Assembly: GCF_000373965.1 (NCBI RefSeq)
Contig: NZ_KB892834.1
Coordinates: forward strand, 178,600 to 242,599
DNA length: 64,000 bases
Source of the DNA: Uliginosibacterium gangwonense DSM 18521
GTDB lineage: Bacteria > Pseudomonadota > Gammaproteobacteria > Burkholderiales > Rhodocyclaceae
Direction of reading: 5' to 3'
Part shown: positions 36,330 through 45,755 of the stretch, piece by piece
Layout: every line of letters starts with the position of its first letter
Numbering within the stretch: the stretch's first letter is position 1
The notes under the pieces: generated by a model
The model's database searches: none
Told to the model about the DNA's origin: nothing
Seen by the model: only the letters and a program-made list of their open reading frames with translations
Translations under genes and position numbers: made by a program

Positions 36330-39197
36330 TCACCCTGCTTGCAGGCGCACCACGAACTCGGCACCACCACCTAGGCGGCAACACGCAAAAATCTCGCCCC
36401 CGTGCAGGGCCACGATTTCTTTACAGATCGCCAGCCCCAGGCCCGTGCCGCCTGCCCCGCTGCGGGTCAAGCTGCTCTGCACGAATTTCTCAAAGATCAG
36501 ATCTTGTTCCCCTTCAGGAATCCCCACCCCACGATCAGCCACCGCGAACTCCAGCATATGATGCTGCACGTCACCTTCTACCTTGAGGTAGGGCGCCATG
36601 CGTATATCCATCTGGGCTTCAGGTGGCGAATATTTGACTGCATTGGAGAGCAGGTTGCGGATCACTTGCCCCAGCAACAAGCCATCACCCCTCACAACGG
36701 ACGTGCCTTCGATATACCGTGCCACGCGTAACTGACGTGCAGCCAGCAACGCCTCAAACTCCGCCAATACCTCGTCCAGCACGTGCACCAGATCAACCTT
36801 GTCAAAACGCAATGTCATGCGCCCGGACTCAAGCTTCGAGATATCCAACAAGGAGTCGAGCAAGCCCATCAGGCGCTCGCCACTGCTGACGATGCGTGAA
36901 AAATAACCCCGGAGCCGGGCAACGCTCTCCACCGAGGCGCGCTCCTGCCCAATGCGGGCAAAACTCAGAATCGCATGCATCGGCGTGCGCAATTCATGCG
37001 ACATATTTGCCAAGAACTCTGTTTTGGCAGCATTAGCCTTCTCGGCAGCTTCCTTGGCCTGGAACCAGCGCGTTTCGGCTTCGCGTAAACAAGTAATCTC
37101 GCTGGCCATGCCCAGCACGATACGCTGATCTTCAATACCCCTTGTGCATACCTGACGCACCATGAACCAACGCTTTGCTCCATGATGGCTGTTAAACGTG
37201 ATCTCCCGCTCGTGTACGTCACCATCCTGTGCTTCACGCAGCCATTGTCCTTCGTCACCAGACCGGGCAACAATCTCTGGCGACAGGAAATCCTCTGTCA
37301 GATGGCCGATCACGGCTTCCACGGGTTGCTCTACTGCATCCAGATACGCACGATTGACCATGAGATATCTTAATTCGGCATCGCACACAAATAACGGATT
37401 GGGTACGCTATTGAAGATCGATTGCAGAAAATCATACGTCCTGCGCTGGAGCTCAAACGCCCGCATGGCCCGATGCTCCGCCTCCCGCCAGAGGCTGACA
37501 TTGAAATGCGTCCCCACAATAACGGGCCGCCCATCCGCATCCAGGCAGGCCCCCTTTGCGATGATCAGATACACATCTGCACCACTGATCGGGCTGCGCA
37601 CGCATTCTTCTTTATAGATCGAGCAGCCGCCCAACACGTCCGCATCTTCTTTAATCATGACGCCCGCATCACGCATCGGGGACAAGATGCTGGCGGAATC
37701 TGCACCAATCGCAGCCTGACGCTCCACGCCATATTCCTTGGCAAACGCGTCATTGATCATTAGTAGCGTGCTTGAGGCGTCCTTGACGTACACCGGCTCG
37801 GGGATCACATCAATCAGACGTTGGATAAAACTCTGGGTCATCTCCCGGCGCTGGACTTCACGCGTCAACGCTTCCTGCAAACCACGCTCTGACATGCGCT
37901 GGGGGGTCAGATCAAAACTGGCACAGACGATGACCGGTACGCCATCGATATCTTCACACCGCGCCTTGGAAATCTGCCGATAACGCATGGCGCCCGTCTG
38001 TGGATGCGGTTTGCATTCTTCCTTGAAGATCACCTTGCCAGAGAGTACCTCACGATCTTCCTCCTGGGTGGTGTGACCAAAAGCGTCGTCGGGACTCAGT
38101 GCACGGAAATGCTGCCCGACGACCTCTTCCTTGCCGCGCCCAAGGCTTGCCGCCAGGGCATCGTTGACCATGACATAACGGCTTTGCGCATCCTTGATGT
38201 AGACCGGTTGCGGGATCACATCGATCAATCTTTGCACATAGGCACGCGCCCTCGCGGTACTCTGAGCAAGCACCCTGCTTGTCTGTGCGTGGGCGTCCTC
38301 TTCGGCAATACGGCGCAGCACGTGATAGTCCAGATTCCAGCGTGCGGCCTCCAGATTGACGCCGAACACCACGCGCTGATTGTCCTCATCCACAATTGCG
38401 GCTTTGGAAATCACCCGATAATGCGTCTTGTTGGTCACCGGGCTGTGATATTCCTCCTGCTTATAGACCCTACGCCCAGCAATGACTTCCAGATCCTCCT
38501 GCATGGTCAGCGGCACTCTGTTGCGGTCTACAAACAGTTCCTTGGCAGACAGACCCAGAATCTCGTCCCTGCTCTGATTACGATCAAGGCAAAAAGACTC
38601 GTTGACCCACAGGTAGCGCCCTTGCGCATCCTTGATATAGGTGGGCGCCGGTACAACCTCAAGCGCATCCCACAACATGGCCCGGCTACGTTGCAAGCGA
38701 GCCTCAAGATCCTCCTGAAGCCTTTTCGATGCAGTCAGGTCTTCAACGCAAAGCAGGCATTGCCTGGACGGCGCAGGGAGCGCCTGCAGACGAAAACGCA
38801 GATACGCGGCCTGCCCCGTGGCACTTTTGAGCCAATCTTCAAACTCAAATTCACGCAGAGCAGTAGTATTGAGCCGGGCAAACAGAGAAGTTGGCAGTGG
38901 TTCATCGCCCAACAAACGGGCAAATGCCGGGTTACGCGCTACAACAATGGAATTTTCGTCCAGCATTGCCGCAGCATAGGGCAGCACATCAAAGCTGCCT
39001 TTCCAGAAGGATAACTCACGCTTTGTTGATTGCAACAATAGGCAGCGCGTGGTGCATTGCCAAGCAATGCACAGCAGAAGATACGCCATCAGACACATTA
39101 CATATGAATATGCCGACAATGGCGAAAAATGCCCTGCCACCAAGAGTGCCAGCAGGACGGCAATACCTATAAGAACAAACCAGAATGTAGTCCGCAT
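36330..39197 (-). CDS. Multi-PAS sensor histidine kinase
   Basis: A 955-residue inner-membrane kinase. Two N-terminal membrane segments (about residues 5-22 and 30-48) are followed by about five PAS domains starting near 70, 178, 318, 448 and 578; the middle three are clearly repeats (IPQPVYIKDAQSRYVMVNDA; IPEPVYVKDASSTLLMINDA). Then HisKA with the phospho-acceptor His in FLANMSHELRTPMHAI (about 715) and HATPase with NLLSNAVKYSP, ADRGVGIPEGEQD and GTGLGLAICKEIVALHGG. No receiver domain and no response regulator gene adjacent, so its partner is unknown. Confidence 0.9.
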   Translation of the reverse strand: MRTTFWFVLIGIAVLLALLVAGHFSPLSAYSYVMCLMAYLLLCIAWQCTTRCLLLQSTKRELSFWKGSFDVLPYAAAMLDENSIVVARNPAFARLLGDEPLPTSLFARLNTTALREFEFEDWLKSATGQAAYLRFRLQALPAPSRQCLLCVEDLTASKRLQEDLEARLQRSRAMLWDALEVVPAPTYIKDAQGRYLWVNESFCLDRNQSRDEILGLSAKELFVDRNRVPLTMQEDLEVIAGRRVYKQEEYHSPVTNKTHYRVISKAAIVDEDNQRVVFGVNLEAARWNLDYHVLRRIAEEDAHAQTSRVLAQSTARARAYVQRLIDVIPQPVYIKDAQSRYVMVNDALAASLGRGKEEVVGQHFRALSPDDAFGHTTQEEDREVLSGKVIFKEECKPHPQTGAMRYRQISKARCEDIDGVPVIVCASFDLTPQRMSERGLQEALTREVQRREMTQSFIQRLIDVIPEPVYVKDASSTLLMINDAFAKEYGVERQAAIGADSASILSPMRDAGVMIKEDADVLGGCSIYKEECVRSPISGADVYLIIAKGACLDADGRPVIVGTHFNVSLWREAEHRAMRAFELQRRTYDFLQSIFNSVPNPLFVCDAELRYLMVNRAYLDAVEQPVEAVIGHLTEDFLSPEIVARSGDEGQWLREAQDGDVHEREITFNSHHGAKRWFMVRQVCTRGIEDQRIVLGMASEITCLREAETRWFQAKEAAEKANAAKTEFLANMSHELRTPMHAILSFARIGQERASVESVARLRGYFSRIVSSGERLMGLLDSLLDISKLESGRMTLRFDKVDLVHVLDEVLAEFEALLAARQLRVARYIEGTSVVRGDGLLLGQVIRNLLSNAVKYSPPEAQMDIRMAPYLKVEGDVQHHMLEFAVADRGVGIPEGEQDLIFEKFVQSSLTRSGAGGTGLGLAICKEIVALHGGEIFACCRLGGGAEFVVRLQAG

Positions 39198-39502
39198 GAA
39201 ATTTGTGCTTGCTCCACTCAGGCTTGCGCAATGCTATATGGCAGGCATACACGCAGGCGCTATGTGACCTCCTCCAATGGCCCTATTGTGCAGGACTTGC
39301 GCCCAGGATTCAAAGCAAAGCTTACGATCGGTTGTGATACATCACCGACCGGAAAAGCCCAAAGGCCAGCAAGTGCTGGCTTGCTGGCCTTTGGATTGGA
39401 ACAAACGAACTTATCAAAACCTGTTCAGAATCTGTAGCGAGAGGCCGTCAGCGGCGCGAAGAGCAGCACAGACACCGGAGTTTATTCGTATAAATGAGGT
39501 TT
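39198..39502. other. Region between the PAS kinase and cysN
   Basis: No gene is supported. It holds the upstream region of the kinase (- strand gene reads away), a long hairpin at 39359-39394, and half of the 143-bp repeat (39419-39505) abutting the cysN stop. Confidence 0.6.
39359..39394 (-). terminator. Long hairpin, probable cys-operon terminator
   Basis: A perfect 15-base stem: CCAAAGGCCAGCAAG (39359-39373) pairs with CTTGCTGGCCTTTGG (39380-39394) around TGCTGG. On the - strand it is followed by GGCTTTTCC, which fits termination of cysN transcription, although the T-run is short. Confidence 0.65.
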
Positions 39503-39505
39503 TCA
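39419..39505. repeat. Half copy of the 143-bp repeat (copy B), abutting cysN
   Basis: Starting AACCTGTTCAGAATCTGTAG, it follows copy A closely through AGCGAGAGGC, GTCAGCGG, GAAGAGCAGC, ACACCGGAGTTTAT and ATAAATGAGG, then stops where cysN begins. The right inverted repeat is missing. The repeat-like stretch runs up to or into the cysN stop codon (39503-39505). Confidence 0.75.
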
Positions 39506-40792
39506 GAGCAACATTCCTGCACCCACCGTGTTATTGGTACTTTCATCAATTACGATAAAGGCACCGGTCGCACGGTTTTCACGATAGGCATCACCGAACA
39601 GCGGCTGCGCGAGTTTCCAGCTGACCTTGGCAATATCATTCATCGCCAGGGTGGTGGCGTCCACGTGTTCCTGCGAATTCACATCCACCTTGAACGCCAC
39701 GCCGGTCAGCTTGGCCTTGGTGGTACGCGTCGTGTGACGGATCAGGTAGGTGCGGGCGGGTGACAAAGGCGCTTCGGCAAACCAGCACATCATGGCCTCA
39801 GTTTCCTTACGTGCCTCGGGCACTTCGCTGCTCTTGACGATCATGTCCCCACGGGAGATATCCACTTCATCTTCCAGCAGCAGGGTGATGGATTGCTCGC
39901 TCACGCCTTCTGCCACCGGCTCGCCGCCAATATGCACAGCCTTGACCCGGCTTTCGCGCCCGCTGGGCAGCACCGTGACTGCATCGCCTGCCTGGATCGA
40001 ACCCGATTCAACCCGCCCCATAAAGCCGCGATAGTCATGCAGCTCCGGGTTGGCCGAATCCTGCGGACGGCAGACGAATTGCACGGGGAAGCGGAAGGCT
40101 TCTGCACGCTCATCGGCATCCGTGCTGGAAGCGGATTCCAGCACATCCAGCAGGGTTGGGCCTTGATACCAGGGCATGGTCTCCGAGCTATCCACCACGT
40201 TGTCGCCAGTGAGCGCGGACATGGGGATGAACTTGATATCACGATCTTCGCCAAATAGGCCCATCTTCTCAACAAAAGCCTTGTATTCGGCGACGATCGC
40301 ATCAAATTTTGCCTGATCGTAGTCGATCAAGTCCATCTTGTTGACCGCCACCACGATGTGCGGAATGTTCATCAGATGCGCCAGATAGCTGTGGCGGCGC
40401 GTTTGCACCAGCACGCCCTTGCGCGCATCGATCAAGATGATCGCCAGATTCGCGGTGGAAGCGGCAGTCACCATATTGCGGGTGTACTGCTCGTGGCCGG
40501 GTGCATCCGCGATGATGTACTTACGCGTACCGGTCGAGAAATACCGGTAGGCCACATCAATGGTAATCCCCTGCTCGCGCTCGGCTTGCAGCCCGTCGGT
40601 GAGCAGCGACAAATCCACCGCTTCCATGCCACGCTTCTTCGAGGTCTTCTCGATCTGGGTCAGCGTATCGGTCAAGATCGCCTTGGTGTCATATAGCAGG
40701 CGCCCGATCAGGGTACTCTTGCCATCATCCACACTGCCGCAGGTCATGAAGCGCAGCAGGCCGTTGTCTTGAATGTTTTCGTATGCAGACAT
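39503..40792 (-). CDS. cysN: Sulfate adenylyltransferase subunit 1 (GTPase)
   Basis: Regulatory GTPase of ATP sulfurylase; with CysD it makes adenylylsulfate (APS). The 429 residues have the P-loop GSVDDGKSTLIGRLLYDTKA, switch DVAYRYFSTGTRKYIIADAP, and NKMDLIDYD. There is no C-terminal APS kinase (CysC) domain, in keeping with the APS-reducing route implied by cysH. Two bases separate it from cysD. The stop codon lies exactly at the edge of repeat copy B; the end (NNTVGAGMLL) still looks normal for the family. Confidence 0.95.
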   Translation of the reverse strand: MSAYENIQDNGLLRFMTCGSVDDGKSTLIGRLLYDTKAILTDTLTQIEKTSKKRGMEAVDLSLLTDGLQAEREQGITIDVAYRYFSTGTRKYIIADAPGHEQYTRNMVTAASTANLAIILIDARKGVLVQTRRHSYLAHLMNIPHIVVAVNKMDLIDYDQAKFDAIVAEYKAFVEKMGLFGEDRDIKFIPMSALTGDNVVDSSETMPWYQGPTLLDVLESASSTDADERAEAFRFPVQFVCRPQDSANPELHDYRGFMGRVESGSIQAGDAVTVLPSGRESRVKAVHIGGEPVAEGVSEQSITLLLEDEVDISRGDMIVKSSEVPEARKETEAMMCWFAEAPLSPARTYLIRHTTRTTKAKLTGVAFKVDVNSQEHVDATTLAMNDIAKVSWKLAQPLFGDAYRENRATGAFIVIDESTNNTVGAGMLL

Positions 40793-40794
40793 GA

Positions 40795-41709
40795 TTAGAA
40801 ATAGCCTTCCTTCTTGCGTTGCTCCATGGATGCGTCCGAGGTCTGGTCATCCAGCCGCGTCGCCCCCCGCTCGGTAATGGTAGTGGTCGCTGTTTCCAGC
40901 ACGATCTTCTCGATCGTGTCGGCGTCGGATTCCACCGGGGCCGTGCAGGGGATGTCACCCACGGTACGGAAACGCACTTGCAGATCAATCACCTCTTCAC
41001 CCGGCTTAACCGGTGTGAGATGCGTCACCGGCACAATCGCGCCAGCGCGGCGCACAATCGGACGCACATGCGAGTAATAAATACTCGGCAATTCCAGCTG
41101 TTCGCGCTGGACGTACTGCCACACGTCCATTTCCGTCCAGTTGGAAATCGGGAAGGCGCGGATGTTCTCACCACGATGCACGCGGGCGTTATACAGGTTC
41201 CACAGCTCGGGGCGCTGGTTCTTCGGGTCCCACTGGCCGAACTCATCGCGGAAGCTCATTACGCGTTCCTTGGCCCGTGCCTTTTCTTCGTCACGACGGG
41301 CGCCACCGATACAGCAATCGAACTCAAATTCGGCAATCGCCTCCAGCAAAGTCACAGACTGATGCTTGTTGCGGGATTCATCCGGGCTTTTCAGCACCAC
41401 GGTGCCGCGCTTCATGGAGTCTTCCACCGAACGCACGATCAGGCGCTCGCCCAGCTCGGCAGCACGGCGATCACGGAAATCCACCACTTCCTGATAGTTG
41501 TGGCCGGTATCAATATGCAGCAAGGGGAAAGGGAACTTACCGGGGCGGAAAGCCTTTTCAGCCACGCGCAGCATGCAGATGGAATCCTTGCCACCCGAAA
41601 ACAGCAGCACGGGGCGTTCGCACTGCCCGGCTACCTCACGCATGATGTGGATGGCTTCAGCTTCCAGCCAGTCAAGATGAGAGAGAGTTTGTTTGCTCAA
41701 CGTAGTCAT
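40795..41709 (-). CDS. cysD: Sulfate adenylyltransferase subunit 2
   Basis: Catalytic subunit of ATP sulfurylase. The 304 residues carry the N-type PP-loop LFSGGKDSICMLRVAEKAF (about residues 36-54), then HIDTGHNYQEVVDFRD, CIGGARRDEEKARAKER, and FPISNWTEMDVWQYVQRE, all diagnostic. Sits between cysH and cysN in the operon, 36 bases after cysH, so likely co-transcribed. Confidence 0.96.
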   Translation of the reverse strand: MTTLSKQTLSHLDWLEAEAIHIMREVAGQCERPVLLFSGGKDSICMLRVAEKAFRPGKFPFPLLHIDTGHNYQEVVDFRDRRAAELGERLIVRSVEDSMKRGTVVLKSPDESRNKHQSVTLLEAIAEFEFDCCIGGARRDEEKARAKERVMSFRDEFGQWDPKNQRPELWNLYNARVHRGENIRAFPISNWTEMDVWQYVQREQLELPSIYYSHVRPIVRRAGAIVPVTHLTPVKPGEEVIDLQVRFRTVGDIPCTAPVESDADTIEKIVLETATTTITERGATRLDDQTSDASMEQRKKEGYF

Positions 41710-41745
41710 TTTCCAGATCTTTCTTCACGCCATTTGTTTGGCATT

Positions 41746-42504
41746 TCACTTCTTGACATGCAGACCGCATTCCTTGTTCTGGGGATCTTCCCACCACCAA
41801 CGTCCCGCCCGGATATCTTCTCCCACGGCGATGGCACGCGTACAAGGCGCACAGCCGATGCTGGGATAGAACTGATCATGCAGGGCATTGTATGGCACCG
41901 CATGAATGCGGATATAGGCCCACACTTCCTGCTCGCTCCAGTCAGCCAGCGGATTATATTTTTCCAACCCATTGCCAGCATCATACTCCCGCACCGGCAA
42001 ATCTGCCCGCGTGGTGCTTTGCGCAGCGCGCATCCCGGTAATCCAGGCCTTTTTGCCTGCCAGTGCGCGACGCAGCGGTTCGACCTTGCGGATATGACAG
42101 CAGGCTTTACGCAGTTCAACCGAATCGTAAAATGCGTTGATACCTTGCGTACGCACGTACTCTTCAATCGCGGCGGTATTCGGGAAGAATACCTTGAGCT
42201 TGGCGGCGTAATGCTTTTCCACCTCACCCATCAGCGTGTAGGTCTCGGCAGGTAGGCGGCCGGTATCCAGCGAGAAAATCTCGATCGGCAGCCCTTCACG
42301 CAAGATCAGATCGGTAAGCACCATGTCTTCCGCGCCAAAACTATTGGCAAAGGTCACGGCACCATGCTCTTCAGCGATAGCATGCAGCAATTCCAGCGCA
42401 TTGGCCCGCTTGACGGCCACGTTCATGCGCAACACATCGGTCAGTTCCGGGTTGGTGGCCGGATTGCTCACACGCGGACGGATAATGGAAAAAGTCTCGC
42501 TCAT
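41746..42504 (-). CDS. cysH: Adenylylsulfate (APS) reductase, assimilatory
   Basis: Reduces APS to sulfite using thioredoxin. The 252-residue protein has the PAPS/APS-reductase PP-loop region (ANSFGAEDMVLTDLIL), and the four Cys of the 4Fe-4S cluster typical of APS (not PAPS) reductases: KACCHIRKVEPL and GCAPCTRAI. The catalytic Cys is in the C-terminal KECGLHVKK. The cluster Cys pairs imply direct APS reduction, so no APS kinase step is needed; this agrees with CysN lacking CysC. Confidence 0.94.
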   Translation of the reverse strand: MSETFSIIRPRVSNPATNPELTDVLRMNVAVKRANALELLHAIAEEHGAVTFANSFGAEDMVLTDLILREGLPIEIFSLDTGRLPAETYTLMGEVEKHYAAKLKVFFPNTAAIEEYVRTQGINAFYDSVELRKACCHIRKVEPLRRALAGKKAWITGMRAAQSTTRADLPVREYDAGNGLEKYNPLADWSEQEVWAYIRIHAVPYNALHDQFYPSIGCAPCTRAIAVGEDIRAGRWWWEDPQNKECGLHVKK

Positions 42505-42507
42505 CGC

Positions 42508-43125
42508 CTAGCCCCTTGCATGCCGACGCCATAGCGGCTGATCCACCACCACTGCTGCCTGATACGGTTCGGTAAAATCCTTGAAGGAAGCCAGCGCCTC
42601 TTCTGCCGAACGATCTGCACGAATCTGGAAGGCATCGAAGCCACAGCGTCGCAGGAAGTAAAGCTGGTCGCGCAGCACATCGCCCACCGCCCGCAATTCA
42701 CCCTTAAAACCAAAGCGGGTACGCAGCAGATTGGCCGTGGAATAGGCGCGCCCATCCGCAAAACGCTCAATGCTGATCGCCAAGAGCGGGAACACGTTCA
42801 GATCGGCCTGATCTTCGACCAATGCTTCGATCATTTCGTGGGTTTCCAGCCATACCCCCAGCTCACCCACCGCCACACGGGCAGCGAACTCGGCTTTACG
42901 CGCCAGCCATACGGCCAGCGGCACCACAATCTTGCCCTGCGCGGGAATCTGGGTAGCGGCGATCTGCTCCGGCGTAGCCGTCTGGGCGCCCGTCAGTTTG
43001 AACAGCACCACCTTGCCCGCCTGCTTCTTCACTTCTTCCTGCGCAGCGGGGTATTGCACAAATTGCCACGCGTCATCCGCCACAATAGCGGCGTTAGCAG
43101 CCTGAATTTTGATCAGATTAGACAT
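42508..43125 (-). CDS. DUF934 protein of the cysteine operon
   Basis: A 205-residue protein of a family found almost only beside cysI and cysH in proteobacteria. The conserved core is FADGRAYSTANLLRTRFGF, KGELRAVGDVLRDQLYFLRR and CGFDAFQIRADRSAEEAL. No cofactor motif is seen. Its 8-base overlap with cysI indicates tight co-translation; a role as accessory or electron-transfer adaptor for the sulfite reductase is a reasonable inference, not established. Confidence 0.9.
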   Translation of the reverse strand: MSNLIKIQAANAAIVADDAWQFVQYPAAQEEVKKQAGKVVLFKLTGAQTATPEQIAATQIPAQGKIVVPLAVWLARKAEFAARVAVGELGVWLETHEMIEALVEDQADLNVFPLLAISIERFADGRAYSTANLLRTRFGFKGELRAVGDVLRDQLYFLRRCGFDAFQIRADRSAEEALASFKDFTEPYQAAVVVDQPLWRRHARG

Positions 43126-44809
43126 TGCGGGCCTCTACTTTCTTGCTGCCGGGTTGGCGATCTGCATAAACGCGCTCTTTGAACGGTGCTACGCCCAAAC
43201 GGCGCGCCGTATCAATAAAGCGCTCTTCCGGCGTGCGGTTTTCCACATACACATCAATGAGGCGCTGGACCACACCGGCCACCTCATCCGCTGCGAAAGA
43301 AGGGCCGATCACCGAACCCAGGCTGGCGTCATTGCCTTGCTTGCCGCCAATGCTGACCTGATACCACTCCGAACCATCCTTATCCACGCCCAGCACACCG
43401 ATGTGACCGACGTGGTGGTGACCGCAGGAATTCATGCAGCCGGATATATTCAATTCGAGTTCGCCAATATCATACTGGTAATCCAGATCATCAAACTGAC
43501 GCTGGATCGCCTCGGCAATCGGAGTGCTCTTGGCATTGGCCAGATCACACAAGGAACCGCCGGGGCAGCAGATGATGTCGGTAATCAGGCCGATGTTGGG
43601 GGTCGCCAGCTTCGCCTCCCGTGCGACTTGCCACAGGGCATACAGTTCGCTCACGCGCACATCCGAGAGGATGATATTCTGTTCATGCGTGGTGCGTAGC
43701 TCGCCAAAGCTAAAGCGATCGGCCAGCCCGGCAATGGTGTCGAGCTGCTCCGCCGTGACATCACCGGGCGGCACGCCTGTCACCTTCAATGACATCGTCA
43801 CGGCACGGTAGCCCGATACGCGATGGGCATGCACGTTGCGTTTGACCCAGTTGGCAAAAGCCTTGTTTTCCGCCACTTGGGCATCAAAGGCAACGTCGGT
43901 ATCCGGCAATTGGGCGTAATCCGGCGCGGTAAAGTATCCGGCAACCCGGTCGAATTCCGCCTGGGTAATCGTCAACACACCATCTTTGTGATAGACCCAT
44001 TCAGCTTCAACCTGACGCTTGAATTCTTCTACGCCTAAGGCTTTGACCAGAATCTTGATCCGGGCTTTGAAGGCGTTGTCACGACGGCCATGACGATTGT
44101 AGACGCGGATGATCGATTCGCAATAGCTGATCAAATGCTGCCAGGGTAGTGCTTCTTCAATCACTTCCCCGAGGATCGGGGTACGCCCCAGCCCACCGCC
44201 GACCCATACCTTGACGAGTAATTCACCGGCTGCATCACGATAGAATTCCAAACCAATGTCATGCATCTGCACCACGGCGCGATCTTCGCGGGTGCCACTG
44301 ACGGCAAATTTGAACTTACGCGGCAGGAGCGCGAACTCGGGGTGGAAGGTGCTCCACTGACGCAGGATTTCTGCCAGCGGGCGTGGATCGACCACCTCGT
44401 CAGGCGCAATCCCGGCGAATTGATCAGTGGTGATGTTGCGGATGCAGTTGCCGGAAGTCTGGATGGCGTGCATCTGCACGGTGGCCAACTCGGCCAGGAT
44501 ATCCGGCACGCGTTTGAGTTCCGGCCAGTTGAGCTGGAAATTCTGGCGTGTAGAAACGTGGGCATAGCCCTTGTCGTATTCACGCGTAATATGCGCAAGC
44601 GTGCGGATCTGGCGTGAATTGAGGAGCCCATAGGGCACCGCGATACGCAACATGGGGGCATAGCGCTGGATGTAGAGCCCGTTTTGCAGGCGCAGGGGGC
44701 GGAACTCTTCCTCCTTCAGCTCGCCTGCCAGGTAACGACGGGTCTGGTCGCGGTACTGGGCGACACGCTCGTCCACCAGCCTCTGGTCATATTCGTCATA
44801 AATGTACAT
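43118..44809 (-). CDS. cysI: Assimilatory sulfite reductase hemoprotein
   Basis: Siroheme / 4Fe-4S enzyme reducing sulfite to sulfide. The 563 residues show the duplicated nitrite/sulfite reductase half-domains (GLYIQRYAPMLRIAVPYGLL; TRQNFQLNWPELKRVPDI; TTHEQNIILSDVRVSELYAL) and the cluster-binding Cys in CCPGGSLCDLANAKSTPIAE and NISGCMNSCGHHHVGHIGVL. No flavoprotein subunit (CysJ) is in the operon, so electrons probably come from ferredoxin or via another route. It lies 26 bases after the tauE-like gene. Confidence 0.93.
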   Translation of the reverse strand: MYIYDEYDQRLVDERVAQYRDQTRRYLAGELKEEEFRPLRLQNGLYIQRYAPMLRIAVPYGLLNSRQIRTLAHITREYDKGYAHVSTRQNFQLNWPELKRVPDILAELATVQMHAIQTSGNCIRNITTDQFAGIAPDEVVDPRPLAEILRQWSTFHPEFALLPRKFKFAVSGTREDRAVVQMHDIGLEFYRDAAGELLVKVWVGGGLGRTPILGEVIEEALPWQHLISYCESIIRVYNRHGRRDNAFKARIKILVKALGVEEFKRQVEAEWVYHKDGVLTITQAEFDRVAGYFTAPDYAQLPDTDVAFDAQVAENKAFANWVKRNVHAHRVSGYRAVTMSLKVTGVPPGDVTAEQLDTIAGLADRFSFGELRTTHEQNIILSDVRVSELYALWQVAREAKLATPNIGLITDIICCPGGSLCDLANAKSTPIAEAIQRQFDDLDYQYDIGELELNISGCMNSCGHHHVGHIGVLGVDKDGSEWYQVSIGGKQGNDASLGSVIGPSFAADEVAGVVQRLIDVYVENRTPEERFIDTARRLGVAPFKERVYADRQPGSKKVEARNV

Positions 44810-44835
44810 CGTTCAATCTTTCTCGCGGGGGATTT

Positions 44836-45618
44836 TCAATATGCAACAATGAGTTTCGAGCCGATCAGCACCAGCATGCCTGCCAGAATGGGGCGCAGAA
44901 CCTTCTCTGGAATTTTCGCTGACACAAGGCTACCCACCCAGATGCCGGGCAGGGAGCCAACCAACAGGCTGCCCAGCAGCATCCAGTCGATAGTGCCCAC
45001 AATCCAGTGGCCGATCCCGGCAACCAGGGTCAGGGGAACAGCATGAGCGATGTCTGAACCCACAATCCGATGCGCAGGCAAGGAAGGGTACAGGAAAAAC
45101 AGCGCCGTCACACCCAAAGCCCCTGCGCCTACTGAGGAGATGGACACCAGCACGCCCAGTATCGCCCCTGTCAGTACTGTCAGGGCAAAGGTGCGGCGTG
45201 GATTGGGCTGACTCGGTGCGCGGCTCAGGGCAAAGGCCTGGAGCTTCTTGCGGAACACCAGCGCCACGGAAGTCAGAACCAGTGCGATCCCCAGGGAAAA
45301 GGAAATCAGCCCCTTGGCGCCTTCGAGCCCACCGGGCAGAAAATTGTGTACCACCCACAGGGTCAGCGCGGCGGCAGGGATGGAGCCCAGCGCCAGTGCG
45401 CGGGTGATGGCCCAATCCACCGTACCACGCAGGCTATGGGCCAGGGTGCCACCGCTCTTGGTGATGGAGGCGTAGAGCAGATCCGTGCCCACGGCCACGG
45501 AGGGTGAAACTCCGAATAACAGCATGAGCAGCGGCGTCATCAGGGAACCACCGCCGACCCCTGTCAGGCCAACAATCGCGCCCACTACGAATCCGGCGAC
45601 GGGGTACAGGAAGTCCAT
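44836..45618 (-). CDS. TauE/SafE-family sulfite/anion exporter-like permease
   Basis: A 260-residue membrane protein with about eight hydrophobic segments, each half starting with a GxTGVGGGSLMTPLL-like motif (here VGLTGVGGGSLMTPLLMLLF near residue 18 and ISSVGAGALGVTALFFLYPS in the second half). The family moves sulfonates, sulfite and related anions. As first gene of the cys operon it may take up sulfate-related anions or remove excess sulfite made by CysH; direction is unproven. Confidence 0.82.
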   Translation of the reverse strand: MDFLYPVAGFVVGAIVGLTGVGGGSLMTPLLMLLFGVSPSVAVGTDLLYASITKSGGTLAHSLRGTVDWAITRALALGSIPAAALTLWVVHNFLPGGLEGAKGLISFSLGIALVLTSVALVFRKKLQAFALSRAPSQPNPRRTFALTVLTGAILGVLVSISSVGAGALGVTALFFLYPSLPAHRIVGSDIAHAVPLTLVAGIGHWIVGTIDWMLLGSLLVGSLPGIWVGSLVSAKIPEKVLRPILAGMLVLIGSKLIVAY

Positions 45619-45755
45619 GAGCTTGCTTTCCGAGAGTTTTGCGTTGGGTCAAATAGTACCTAGGAGATATAGAGAGGTACCCGGGATTTTTGTTTGCTAC
45701 TTAGAAGAATTTGTAATATACGTTTTACTTCTGTGTGTGCATCAAAGGACTGCCC

